Source: Armigeres subalbatus
Taxonomy: Eukaryota > Arthropoda > Insecta > Diptera > Culicidae
Length of the DNA stretch: 64,000 bases
Reading direction: 5' to 3'
NCBI RefSeq assembly: GCF_024139115.2
Contig: NC_085140.1
Span: 157,940,452 to 158,004,451, forward strand
This document shows positions 9,587 to 20,759 of this stretch, one piece after another (the stretch's first letter is position 1; every line of letters begins with the position of its first letter). The translations under genes were made by a program, and so were the position numbers. The notes under the pieces are model-generated. The model had not been told where the DNA came from, did no database searches, and saw only the letters and a list, made by a program, of their open reading frames with translations.

Positions 9587-10117
9587 GATTTTAAGAATGT
9601 TTTTTTGTGTAAGGCCGTTGGGTTGCATGGGTGCGTTTTGCACCATTTCCCTCTACTGTTAGAAAGCATTTTCCTACTGAAACCCGAGGAAAAGGCACAC
9701 AAGGATTAAGAATTATGATGGAATAATTTATCATCGCACTAACTGGTGCATCGCACTGAACGATTTACATGACATGTCGAAAAATTATCCGTATAGCGAC
9801 GGCGCGGATATAGATCTATAAAATATATTTATTGAATTAAAATAACATCGCATTCGTTTAAGGAACAAGTGCTACGTATGCCTTTGCTTTTTCAGCGTTG
9901 ACATCAATAAATAAACAGTCCAATCTTTTCACTAAGCTCATCAACAAAAAAATGAAATTAACACAAACAAATAGTCCGTACTGTGATTTTTTGTCTATAA
10001 ATAACAGAAAAATATCCTTGTACTTTTCTATGGCTTTTCTTTCCGGGAATTCCGTTTGTGATAATATAATCTATAAGCAAGAAAAGGTACATCGTATATG
10101 AATATACATTATAAATA
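9587..10117. other. Noncoding, nothing recognised
   Basis: AT-rich with no credible exon, repeat unit or RNA gene. Confidence 0.4.
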
Positions 10118-10315
10118 CACCCGATTCTGTTTTTACACGGATTTTTTTTACACGGCCGTGTAAAAAAAATCCCATAGAAAATTTTTGCAAAGTTGCTCCA
10201 TTTTGCATGATTCGTCGAGAAATAATAAAACTTTTTTTACACGGATTTTCAAATTTTGAACTGAAAACTTTTTTTACACGGAACGCATCCCCCGTGTAAA
10301 AAAAAGAATCGGGTG
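10118..10315. mobile_element. 198 bp TA-flanked MITE, family with 46229-46429
   Basis: Ends CACCCGATTCTGTTTTTACA and the inverted GTAAAAAAAAGAATCGGGTG, with TA on both sides (10116-10117, 10316-10317). Inside, ACACGG...CCGTGT motifs recur four times, so the strand can fold into several hairpins. The copy at 46229 has the same ends with more decay. TA duplication suggests mobilisation by a Tc1/mariner-like transposase; that is inference. Confidence 0.88.
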
Positions 10316-10785
10316 TAATGAGCTTTAGAAATTCCATCCTGCAAACAACCAGACCGAGGGGAATTCCGTTTACGAATCTACGCGAAAAAGGTTAAGAGAC
10401 CGTTTTTCAACTCATGCCGGGAAAAACAGTTGATGGCGAATAACGAATTGTCAAGTGGTTGCTGGACAATGTTAAGAAAGGGTTTCCGAAGAACACGGGC
10501 AGCTTTATTCGAATATTTCTTGGCGAGTTTCGAGTCCCAATAAAAACACTACCGACTCCGAAATCCGTGAATGATTGATATAAGTAGAATTAATCGGTGT
10601 TTTAAAGAACCCTGAACATATATTCAAATTTAATGAAACAGCGGTTCGAACAATTCCAAACAAACAGAGACATTGTTTTGAAGGATTCAAATCAAAATTA
10701 AAGGCCTAGTATCCAGGCTCTAGTGAAAATCACGTTTAGGATAAAGTAAAAAACTCCGATAGAGAGTCGTATCTGTCCTTTTCTA

Positions 10786-11037
10786 CACACTTTATTTTTT
10801 TCGCCGAGATCTCAGCATTTTTTTGTTTATTTTCCCGAGGTGGGCACCGCCGAGTTTCAGTGAACATAATTTTTGCCGAGATCTCAGTGAAAGTGACGTT
10901 TCAGTTGCCGAGATACAGCAAATATTTTGCTGAAAATCAGTAATAAACAAAATTTTCTGCCGAAGTTCAGTTTTGAAATTTACTGAGCTCCAGCGGTGCC
11001 CAATTTTGCCGAGCTCGAAATAGAAAAAGTTAGTGTG
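10786..11037. mobile_element. 252 bp TA-flanked fold-back MITE
   Basis: Left end CACACTTT and right end AGTGTG are flanked by TA (10784-10785, 11038-11039). Subterminal parts also mirror each other: GCCGAGATCTCAG against GAGCTCGGC, and GGGCACCGCCGAG against CTCCAGCGGTGCCC. Motif GCCGAGATCTCAG recurs inside. No coding potential. Confidence 0.75.
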
Positions 11038-11039
11038 TA

Positions 11040-12611
11040 TGGTACCTAACGCTACTGGGCAGCTAGCATCAACGTTCATATAGAATTCGTACGAATCTCG
11101 AATGGTAAGTGAAACAAACGAAAAAACGGTCAACTTGGCTATAGTGGCTATACTAAGGAAGTATCATTCATTGTATTTTAAATTTGGAAGAAAATAACAT
11201 TTTAAGCTTTTCATTTGCAATAATAATTTGTGAGCAAAATAATATATCTCTAAGAAATCAAATGTTTTTCGGGTGATTGGAATTAGGAACAACGCCATTT
11301 CAGATGATTGGAATTAGGACCACAGAGTTGCTCAAGTTTGTTCTCACTATTGAAACCTAAGTTTATGAATGCATCCCAAAATATTGCATTTTTAATTGTA
11401 CATAGAAAATGACACTATGTAGCGAAATAGCAGCTTCAATATACTAAAGGGCTAATTTTTAGAATTTTGAGACATAGCGCATTGTCTTAGGTGAACGGAA
11501 TAAAGGCACATCACGGTATTCTCATTTTTTGCTACAATGAGACGTCTCCATGGAGACGTATTTTCATTGATTTTGACAGTTCTTGGCTTGTTTCAAGAAA
11601 ACCTTCCTTAATTGGTTTAAGTTCTGTAACGTGTAATCTAGAACTTTCTCTGGAAATTAGGGAGGATACGGGAGCGTTGATTTGACATTGAATGGCAGTT
11701 ATTCTTTGACGAGATTAGAAGAATGTTTTGTGCCGTTGTTCTGAACAAATTAGAAATTGGATCTATGACCCAATCTAAAGGCGCTTGCTGTCAAGTTATC
11801 CTTCAATATTGTTGGGAATAAGAGAAGATCCGTTTATTATTGTCAGATTCTCTGGATGTAATACACTGCGCGGCCTTTATAATGTTCCCAAATGGGTACT
11901 TGCACAAAACTTCACACGGCGAATGACTGTTGAAAGACACGGCCATTTGGTCGCCCCGTGGGCATTCCAGCGGTGAATGCTGCGGAGAAATTTTTCACAT
12001 CTTAGGATTCTTAAGAGCCTTGGAAAATTATTACGAAAGTTGTCATTTTGTTGCAAGGAACAATATTAATGATGATTCAAAATTTTGAGAATACAAATGG
12101 ATAGCAGACGTGTGAAAAGATTCGTTAGACAGCTCTGAAATGAAGTCAGTCACGGTACACTGAAAACAAAGTAGGCTCGTTAGAAAAATGACACTTCGAA
12201 TGTGACGCATGTTTTATCGCCACATGTTGGAGTACAAAAGTAAGCATGCTGCGACCGTAGACCATTGTCTCGGTCCAGCTTGTGCGAAGATAGCAGTGAC
12301 GTCACAGATTTGCTTTCAAACTGAATATTTACATACGTGATGAGCCTGCCTTGTTTTTTGTATGCCGTGGAAGTCAGTTATTGATTTAATCTTGGTTCGA
12401 ACAGACCTAGCAACTGGCACCATAATCGTCGAATCTCTACAATGGCGCTGCCGGTAGGATGAATGAATCAATTTTGTTCTCTGATGAACACAAACTGAGC
12501 TATTAGAAAGGTAAATCTCAATGGTCATGAGTGGACCTAAAGTGCAATGGTATCTGATGCATACAGACAGATAACCAAAGCGGAATGGGTCTCTGACGGA
12601 CATGGGCAGAG
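11040..12611. other. Noncoding, nothing clearly recognised
   Basis: No convincing exon or RNA gene. The phrase GATTGGAATTAGGA occurs twice at about 11275 and 11305. Short reading frames here lack any family resemblance. Confidence 0.4.
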
Positions 12612-12885
12612 TAGGGGAACATCCATAAATTACGTAACAGTCAGCAGGGAGGGGGGGTGCCTGAAATGTGAGGATCCATACAAAATTTTTCAGGTCGTTC
12701 ATACAAAAAGTGTGACGTAGGGGGGAGGGGGGTAGAAAATAGCAAATTTTTGCGTTACGTAATTCAAGGATCTTCCCTAGTCTCCGATGGACATAGGCGG
12801 AGATGAAGTGTAATGGTTTCTGATGGAAAAAGGCAGATAACCGCAGTAAAATGGATCTCTGACAGGCAAGGGCAGAAATCCAAAA
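12555..12885. repeat. Degenerate duplicated block interrupted by the MITE
   Basis: AGATAACCAAAGCGGAATGG followed by GTCTCTGACGGACA before the MITE resembles AGATAACCGCAGTAAAATGG and ATCTCTGACAGGCA after it, and GGCAGA recurs. This points to an old short tandem repeat into which the MITE at 12614 inserted. Confidence 0.45.
12614..12777. mobile_element. 164 bp TA-flanked MITE, family with 38157-38321
   Basis: Left GGGGAACATCCATAAATTAC and right TTACGTAATTCAAGGATCTTCCC form inverted ends of about 24 bp, flanked by TA. The centre has G-rich runs (GGGAGGGGGG) in one strand. The copy at 38157 has the same ends, G-rich runs and ATACAAAA core, so this is a real dispersed family. Confidence 0.85.
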
Positions 12886-14391
12886 ATAATGTAGATACGA
12901 CGTATGTTTTCATGTTACTTTGGAATCTACTCATCAGATGCACACGAGTACAAGTTCTGTAGTCTTTTGGACATAGTTGGGAAAGGTAACAAAAGCATTA
13001 ATTAAATAAAAAATGCGAAACATTTCTTCTACAGTCGCGTAAAAATTCACAAATTTTAATGTCGAGTCGAATTTTACCATAAGGACCTTAGAGATTCTTA
13101 GATTAATTTATGAATAGATAAAGATTTCTGTTATGAAGAGTACTAATCATTAATTATTTCTGATAACTGATAATGGATCATCATTCCAAAGCAAAAAAAA
13201 ACTTCAAAACTTATGACAACAAGAACGTAAAAGTGTGGAAATCGATCTCTTTTACTGCTAAATAGAATAGTACCATTTGAGTACCAAAGTAGATAGTGCG
13301 GCACTCGATGCATCCAATATAGGCAAATCCAACTGATGAGCTAGATTGATACTTGCATTGCATATAAGAATACAAATATACATATCTGCACTATAGTAAA
13401 ATCTGCATCTGCCTGGTTTAGGAGTGAGTTTTTTGAGTTATCAGTAGTTGGGCAACAAAATTCTTATTCCCAAAAGGCGTCCGACAATGAGTTACCGTAT
13501 TCACCGCTCATTACTGATGTGGACTAATCTTGGCGTTCGCACACTGTGACAGAGTCATGAAAATATTCTGCTCCTGTCATATGCGCGATCTCGAAATCGA
13601 AATCCAGCAACGGCTCTACCTTATCATGCCCTCAGATATACTTCATCCCAAAGAAAGGCTTATGATGAAGATGCTGGTGCTAACTAGGGAAGACATTGCA
13701 TAGAACTGCATGAACAGCGCTATCAATATTCTACATTCATCACAAGCTCGCCTGGAATGAGGATATCATATACAACCGGCAATCTCGTTCATTCTCGTAC
13801 AGTTCCCTTATTTCAGTTGGTGAGGAACAGTGCCTAGATCCGTTCTGATTTTTTTCATACAAGTCCCGGATTTTGAGAGGTCAGATGAAATTCCACACAA
13901 TATGTTTCCGTATTTTGTAAACATAAAGTCTGACATGAAAAACTATTTGCCTGGTGTCACAAATTAATTCACCAAGCGAGTATAATCCTACGACGAGTTT
14001 TCCAGACTAAGCTCTCTGGACGTTGAACAATGCAGCAACTGATGTACGACTAAGGACCGTACCATAATAACGTAAGATGCTGTCGGGAAAGGATGGTTTG
14101 TAATTTTCGTAGGATCGTAAAATCTTCCATATCATACGAACCATATGATTGATGTTTTATTTCCTACAGCACGTTTCAACTTTTTACGTTAGGTACACCC
14201 CACGATCCATGAATTTAACCTTTCCCAACTTTATTTCTGACGTAATGAAATACGTAGTATGATATAATCTTGCTATTTTTTAGATAAATAACTAGGATCG
14301 GAACATAGTGCCAATAAAAATATAAAAATGTTTACACGAGGTCTACTGTACGAGTTCCAATCAATCAAACACCGCATGAATCTTTAGATGT
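12886..14391. other. Noncoding, nothing recognised
   Basis: About 1.5 kb of AT-rich sequence without a reading frame above background, RNA gene or clear repeat. Confidence 0.4.
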
Positions 14392-14560
14392 CACACTCAG
14401 TGACAGTCGAGTAAATGAGTGTGTGGAGTAGTCGTCTGCCAGAGCTTAAAATATTCATCTTCATGAAGCAACTTCAGTCCGAATTTTGACAAACAAACAT
14501 AGAATGACATAATCAGACGACTACTCCACCAATTCATTCATTCGACTGTCACTGAGTGTG
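14392..14560. mobile_element. 169 bp fold-back element with 47 bp arms
   Basis: Arms 14392-14438 and 14514-14560 are inverted copies (CACACTCAGTGACAGTCGA ... GGAGTAGTCGTCTG). The spacer 14441-14518 is itself found again, inverted, at 14856-14946. No clear target duplication was seen. Confidence 0.75.
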
Positions 14561-14946
14561 CTTACTATGTGCAGAAAAAACATAATTTGCATTGTTTATG
14601 TTGATGTTCACTGTTGAAAGTGCCTCGCAGATGAAAATCGGATTCAGTTCTATGTGATAAATTACTTTACTCATTTGAAACGTGTTCAGATTTCAGATAA
14701 TTTATCAATTTGTAAAATGTGCATGAATATTCAATGGCTAATATTCAACCGAATATTGACAGTCCAGAGCCGACTATGAATGTGTCTGGAAGTGAACTGA
14801 CAAGTGAAGAAAGGTGGACTTCACCAAAAAATTTCGATTATTTTACACTCTGCGTCTGACTATGTCATTCTATGTTTTGAATATTCATGCGATGTTTGTC
14901 AAAATTCGGACTGAAGTTGCTTCATGAAGATGAATATTTTAAGCTC
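14441..14946. repeat. Second inverted pair sharing the fold-back spacer
   Basis: 14441-14518 (GAGCTTAAAATATTCATCTT and following) and 14856-14946 are inverted copies of one another, with a 12 bp insertion in the second. They enclose a spacer of about 340 bp. Confidence 0.75.
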
Positions 14947-14974
14947 CGCTAGAAATTAATCAAACTTGCCAGAA

Positions 14975-15290
14975 CTAGAATTCTGCATTCTCTACGCTTC
15001 AGTACCATGTATACGGAACGGATTTTCCCTTCGTTTTCCTTGGTTTGATATATGGACTGGAATTCTGCGTTCCCTTCACCTGGCCACCAGATATATAGAC
15101 TATATGTAGATTGTTTTCATTCCCTTCGTTTTTCTGGGTTTTCAATCTGCGGAATGGAATTCTACATTCCCTTCGCCTGAGTACCAGGTGTACGGACCAG
15201 AAATCTTATTCTCTTCGTAATCCTGGGTTTTATTTCAAACTTAATTTCCACAATATACTAAACGAATAGCGATATCAGGATTTTCATTAC
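14975..15290. repeat. Three degenerate tandem units of about 95 bp
   Basis: Each unit opens with GGAATTCT-C-TTCCCTTC and contains CAG-TAT-ACGGA and TTCCCTTCGTTTTTCTGGG-like phrases. The last two units lie in the 338 bp direct repeat described next. Confidence 0.6.
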
Positions 15291-15416
15291 AATTAGGGTA
15301 GAGAACCATTTGGGCAGCACCCCCTATTCCCGTCCACAACGTTCATTACTCGAGAGCATTAAAACCGAATTACTTGTTTTTAGTACATGGTTAGTTTTGT
15401 CGATATCTAATGATGT
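15079..15416. repeat. Left copy of a 338 bp direct repeat flanking a LINE
   Basis: Nearly identical to 17275-17613: about ten differences were counted by eye, including short indels. It contains two units of the 95 bp repeat and, from 15295, the left half of the MITE seen whole at 17491-17703. The copy ends exactly where the LINE fragment begins. Confidence 0.9.
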
Positions 15417-17274
15417 CGATATAACATCTTCGGATGATCCTGATGTCTTTTCATGTAGCTATGGGTCTTGGGCTCAAGCACGCAGAATCATAACTACTGA
15501 ATCGATTCAATGGGCACTCAACAGTTTTGCTCCCTACAAATCTCCAGGGGAGGATGGGATTTATCCCGTTCTACTTCAGAGAAGTTTTGAGCATATCAAA
15601 CATGTTTTGAAAAAGCTTTTGTATGCAATTTTGCTACTGGTTATATTCTCATATCCTGGCGGGATGTCACTGTAAAGATTATCCCAAAAGGAGGACGTGC
15701 TTCGTATGAAGAAGCAAAGAGTTTTAGACTCAGTCTGACCTCATTTCTTCTGAAATGCTTAGAACATGATATCGATCATCACATTTGTGATGACTGTTTG
15801 GCAAACATGCCTCTTCATGTTAATCAACATGCTTACCAATCTGGAAAGACCACCGTGACTCTTCTACACAAGGTTGTCTACGACATCGAGAAAGCATTCG
15901 CTCAAAAGCAATCGTGCTTGGGTGCTTTCTTAGATATTGAAGGTGCTTTCGACAACGTGTCTTTCGATGCAATATTGGAAGCCGCACGTTGTCATGGGCT
16001 ACCTAATATTATTACCAAATGGATTCACCAGATGCTTAAAAACCGACATCTCTACTCGACACTACGTCAAGCAGCGATTAGGAAATTAAGTGTCTGCGGA
16101 TGCCCTCAAGGTGGAGTATTGTCACCACTTTTGTGGAATCTCGTTGCAGATACGCTATTGAGGTTACTTAATAATGGCGGTTTTTTTACCTATGGATTTG
16201 CCGACGACTATCTAACATTGATAGTGGGTTTGTGCATTACTACCTTATTCGACCTGATGCAAAATGCTCTTCAGGTAGTTGACAGTTGATGTCGCCAATA
16301 TGGCCTTTCGGTTAATCCGAATAAAACATCTATTGTTTTTTCACGGAAAAACGTAACCGTAATGGTATTCGTCCATTACATCTTTTTGATTCTGAAATCA
16401 ATGTAACTGATCAGGTAAAGTATGTGGGTCTAATTTTGGATTCAAAGCTTTCCTGGACTCCTAACATTGAGTTCAACACCAAAAAGGCGTGTAACTTTGG
16501 GCCAATGCCGACGAACCTTTGATAGAACTTGGGGTCTTAAACCCAAATATATCAAATGGATTTACACAACAGTTGTACGACCAATTTTGGCTTATGGATG
16601 TCTTGTGTGGTGGCAAAAGGGGGAAGTGAGACTTCGCATGACTTTATTGGTCCTGAGCCAGCTATTCCAATATCCAAGTGTTGGGTGAAGCTTTTGATCA
16701 ACTCTTGGGCTGTCACTCAGTAGTCTGGATTCATGTCATCAAACAAAATTGTACATCCGGGAGCCATCTCCGGTAGTAGCAAGCTATTTAGCTAATCTGT
16801 CTAAACAGAATTGCAGTGTCTTAGTCAAGGCCTTGGCAGGTCACTGCCGACTGAACTATCACATGGCAAATATTCAACGCGTTGAATCATCTGTTTGTGA
16901 TAGTTGTGAATCCGATTATGGAACTTCTTATCATCTAATATGTAACTGCCCAGTCTATGCACAATTGCGCTTCAAAATATTTGGTAAACACTTACTTAGT
17001 GAAATTGACTTCAGAAACCTGAACCTTCAGAGTATTTTGATGTTCATAACCCGTTGTGGTAAGGAGCTATAAGCTCTTGTACGCTTATGCGTTGTATGCC
17101 CTCTTCAAGGGCCCTTTTCCAAACATTCCCTCTGTTCTCCCATCCACATTCCTTTCCTTTTTGTTCACTTCCTTTTCCGTCAGGTGTGTGATGAAAAAGG
17201 CTGTGAAGGCGATGGCACAAATCTCCCAAATTGAGATGAACGTGCCCCTGGAGCCGACGTTCTGATACCTGATA
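15417..17274 (+). pseudogene. LOA-clade-like non-LTR retrotransposon, RT and 3' part, broken
   Basis: Encodes the reverse transcriptase and C-terminal region of a non-LTR element. Visible are SPGEDGIYPVLLQ (fingers), a palm motif LDIEGAFDNVS, the CPQGGVLSPLLWNL motif, the catalytic GFADDY (about 16198-16215), KYVGLILDSKLSW, VRPILAYGCLVWW and a zinc-knuckle-like C-D-C-H-C stretch at about 16890-16965. The QGGVLSPLLWNL and YGCLVWW forms suggest the LOA clade (Lian-like in Aedes); the clade is a judgement by eye. The gene is dead: frameshifts near 15670, 16340 and 16480 and a TGA at 16287-16289. The endonuclease is missing. The 3' end shows a short GATACCT duplication. Confidence 0.85.
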
Positions 17275-17613
17275 CCTGGCCACCAGATATATAGACTATA
17301 TGTAGATTGTTTTCATTCCCTTCGTTTTTCTGGGTTTCAATCTGCGGAATGGAATTCTACATTTCCTTCGCCTGAGTACCAGGTGTACGGACCAGAAATC
17401 TTATTCTCTTCGTAATCCTGGGTTTTATTTCAAACTTAATTTCCACAATATAATAAACGAATAGCGATATCAGGATTTTCATTACAATTAGGGTAGAGAA
17501 CTATTTGGGCAGCACCCCCTATTCCCGTCCACAACGTTCATTACTCGAGAGCATTAAAACTGAATTACTTGTTTTTGAGTACAGAGTTAGTTTTTGTCGA
17601 TATCTAGTGATGT
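17275..17613. repeat. Right copy of the 338 bp direct repeat
   Basis: Matches 15079-15416. It runs from CCTGGCCACCAGATATATAG to TCGATATCTAGTGATGT, and its sequence then continues as the right half of the MITE at 17491-17703, which shows that the locus on this side is continuous. Confidence 0.9.
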
Positions 17614-17703
17614 ACAAAAAATCATACCATTCGATTCGAACGCGGTAGAGTTATTAACGTTGTGGACGGGAATAGGGGGTGCTGCCCAAATGGTCCAGCT
17701 CCC
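17491..17703. mobile_element. 213 bp TA-flanked MITE, the original target of the LINE
   Basis: Inverted ends of about 48 bp share ATTTGGGCAGCACCCCCTAT and CCCGTCCACAACGTT. TA lies on both sides (17489-17490, 17704-17705). The left 122 bp also occurs at 15295-15416, in the left direct repeat, so the LINE insertion split or duplicated this MITE. Confidence 0.85.
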
Positions 17704-17705
17704 TA

Positions 17706-18012
17706 TATTTTTTTTAACTTTTTATTTTAATCAGTAAAGTTTACCTTATACTTCAACCCTTCAACTCTTCTTTTCTTTTGAATTTTGATAGCCAACGTTT
17801 TACGTATCCAAGAAATGATTATTTTTCCCAGAATTTGTTCGAAAGAAATTTCGAGAGTTAGAAAGTTCATCCTCGTCGCCAATGTAACGGTCCATAAATA
17901 AACCACGTCTAGTACCATCGCTACGATACTTCAAGTGAATCATTTATTCTACTCTGGTTCAATCATATCATCTAGCCTACTACCTAGAATAGGATGTGCC
18001 AATCGTGCCAAT
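17706..18012. other. Noncoding
   Basis: Nothing recognised. Confidence 0.4.
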
Positions 18013-18038
18013 AAGCTTGAGCTTGAGCTTGAGCTTGA
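18013..18038. repeat. Short (GAGCTT)n microsatellite
   Basis: Four to five hexamers AGCTTG in tandem. Confidence 0.85.
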
Positions 18039-18059
18039 TTGACTGCTCGTAGTTGCTAC

Positions 18060-18362
18060 TCCATTATGACCAGATCAGCTGTTCTTGCACAGGGAACCAA
18101 CAGATGTTTGCTTGGGACTAGCACACATCTTCAATGTACAAGTACTGGTGATCTCATTTGTTAGGTCATACTGGCGCCTGCCACGTCAGAATGCAAGTCA
18201 ATGTAGAGAAGGGGGAGGAAATGATGATGCAATCACTCGCTCACTGCAAGCCGAATATACCTCTGCACTTGCCACGAGTTCATGCGGAATTTGTTGGAAT
18301 TTATGGGTTAGGTTGGAGAGGCAGGGGTCCGTCTTGGTTAACATGCTGCCAATGTGATAGAT
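18060..18362. repeat. Dispersed repeat, second copy at 46800-47030
   Basis: The blocks GATGATGCAATCACTCGCTC, ACTGCAAGCCGA, CTCTGCACTTGCCACGAGTTC and GTTAGGTT recur in the same order at 46800-47030. Here it directly precedes a tRNA-Met-like SINE and could be the 3' body of the same composite element. No coding potential. Confidence 0.65.
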
Positions 18363-18637
18363 AGGAGAAGGTAACTGATGGAATTTCTAATTGGATGTAG
18401 GAAACGAGCTCTATAGTTCATTTCCAATTCTAGCAGATTACTGATAGAATACTCAAGTTGGAGGTATAGGAATAGTAATGGAAACGGTATGGAAGTCCAT
18501 TTCCAGTTCTAGCGATTGCTAGAACATGAGGAATAAAGAGAAAGATACAAAGTAGGAGAATGGAACGGACCTGGGATTTAACCCACGACCTCCTGCGTAT
18601 GAGGCAGAAGCAGTAGCCATATGACTACCAAGCCCGC
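18363..18637 (-). mobile_element. SINE with a tRNA-Met-like head
   Basis: On the minus strand the head starts at 18637 (GGGCTTGGTAGTCATATGGC) and carries a B-box-like GGGTTAAATCCC. It folds as a near cloverleaf with a 7-base loop CTCATAC, i.e. anticodon CAT, and a following GGAGGTC, both as in elongator tRNA-Met. The acceptor stem needs wobble pairs and the B box departs from GGTTCGA, so this is more likely a SINE head or tRNA pseudogene than a working tRNA. The body length is an estimate. Confidence 0.6.
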
Positions 18638-19540
18638 TTATGCCAATCGTGCCAATAAGTCATTAAAACTCGTACTGATTTGCTGTCATTATCATACCGG
18701 TTGCTGATTGGGTCAAAATGACAATCGATTACTTCGATCGGTGATGGCACATTTTCAGAAGGGTATTATATTGTTAACTTGGCCGTGTTGCTGGTGCATA
18801 AAATTGATATTCATACAAATATCCAAAAGTTTTTTTATTGATTTTTTTGTGTAATATTAAATTATGCTGGACTGTAATTGATATATACATGATTCTCAAA
18901 GCTTATGCTAATTAAAACCACTCTATTTGAAGCAACATTAACCACATTTTAACTATTTTCACACTGAAACTCATCTGATTCCACATTTAAACAGAAACAC
19001 TGTTAGTACGTAGCATCTTTTACAATGAATGATGGAAGGAATGGACGAGAAAACATCAAATTCAATAACAAATTATAAATAATTTGCGGATTTTGCGACT
19101 GAGGAAATAACAAAGCAGTCAAAATTGACTTGTCACATCCTATCCTAGCCTTCTACAATACCCATTCTTCAACGGAAAATAAGGTCGTACTGACCACATA
19201 CGGGTATTTTGCCAATCTAGCCGGAATAAACTATTTTATTTGTTGAAACCAGTCAAGTTACTGTTTTTTGGTTATTCTGATATGAAAATAATTTTAAGGA
19301 TAACATGACCTTCATATACACCAAGCTAACTTTTTACGCAGTTGATTTTCATCAAATTTTCGGTCACCTCAAATTACACGACTTTTTCAATTTCATTTAT
19401 TATTGGTAGATTTTTTCGAGCGATAAACGTGAAGCTTTATTAGTTCCAAGTGTCAACATCAAATTGCGTAAAAAGCGACCCCAATACATATATGACTGTA
19501 TGTAGAATCCGATCAAAATGGTGCAGATTTCCCCATTTAG
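18638..19540. other. Noncoding, nothing recognised
   Basis: AT-rich, without credible exon or repeat. Confidence 0.4.
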
Positions 19541-19542
19541 GT

Positions 19543-20375
19543 GAGTGAGTAAGTGAGTAATTGAGTGAATAAGTGAGTGAGCAAGTAAGCGAACAAGTGA
19601 ATGGAAGATTATCGCTCATTAGAGTATGAATAAATGAGTAAACGAAAGCGATAAACCAATAAATGCAGATATAATCGTATGAGAGAATGAGTGACTGCTT
19701 AAGTGAGTGAGTGAGTGAGTAAGTGAGCGAGTGAGTAAATGAGAGAGTAAGTGAGTGAATGGACTAGAAATTAAGAGTAAGTGAGTGGCTGAGTAAGTGA
19801 GTGTATAAGTAAGTTAGTAAGAGAGTAAATGAGTGAATGATGAGTGAAAGTTATTTAGTAATCAAGTCAGTGAATAGGTGAGTGAGTGAAGAGTTAACCA
19901 GATGATGAGGAAAGCTTGAGAGAGAGAAAAAATTAATGAACGAGGGGAACGAGTGATTGAGTGAGTTAGTAAAAGGACTAGTTAATCAATTAGTGAGAAA
20001 GTAAGCATGTGAAGCCGTGAGTGAGCAACGTGAGTGATTTAGTGGAAAGTGAGTAAGCGAGAAAACAAATTAATGATTATTTGAGTAAGAATAAAATAAA
20101 CTGTCGAATTAATCAATAGTTGCAAGATAGTGGGTGGGTAGGTGAATAAGTGATTCAGTGGGTGAGTAAGCAAATGTAAAAGTATAATAGTGGGTAAAGA
20201 AGTTAGCTAATGAGATAATGAGCCAATATGTGTGTAAGCTAGTGAGAATGCGATTGAGTGAAAAAGTGAAAGAGTTAGAGATATAAGTAAATGTATAAGA
20301 GAATCAGTTTGTGAGTAGATGAGAAAAAAGATTGAGCGAATATGTGAATGTGTGATACTGTGAGTGAGTGAATGT
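19543..20375. repeat. Degenerate GTGA/GTAA tetranucleotide array, about 0.83 kb
   Basis: Dominated by GAGTGAGTAAGTGAGTGAGT-type runs with increasing decay toward 20370. The motif contains GTGAGT and GTAAGT throughout, i.e. dozens of perfect 5' splice-site-like sequences on the plus strand. Confidence 0.9.
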
Positions 20376-20631
20376 TTAAGATTGAAAAAATAATGAATGA
20401 GTTAGTCTTCACTAAACCATTCAAACATCGCACTGATTTCACCTTTTGTGCCAAGGCATTATCATTCTTCGTAATTTGTCTACCAGCTGCTTGTCATTTA
20501 TTTATTCTCGGAAAACTTTGTATGCTCTCCGTGGTGAAAACATGCTCCACCAAAATCATTATGTTTACAATGGGATCGCTTTTTAAGCGACTTACGCATT
20601 TTTTGGATGGAGATCTTTCAAGTCGGCACCA

Positions 20632-20656
20632 CCGCGCGCCGCGGCCGCGGCCGCGG
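20632..20656. other. GC-only palindromic patch
   Basis: CGCGCGCCGCGGCCGCGG lies in otherwise AT-rich DNA and contains two overlapping GCGGCCGC sites. Nothing shows a function. Confidence 0.6.
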
Positions 20657-20759
20657 TTTGAAATCTCACTAGAAGCCATTTATAATCCAATCAGCTTTAC
20701 TTTTAATCTTTGACAAATTTAATTGTCGAAGCCAGAAGCATTGCAATTTCTAAATGTGA

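Noticed and set aside
18567..18637. Functional tRNA-Met gene
   Set aside because: The anticodon loop fits, but the acceptor stem depends on wobble pairs and the T loop/B box is off consensus; SINE head is preferred.
20372..20713. 113-residue plus frame after the GTGA array
   Set aside because: No family resemblance, crosses a GC-only palindrome and has no splice or promoter support.
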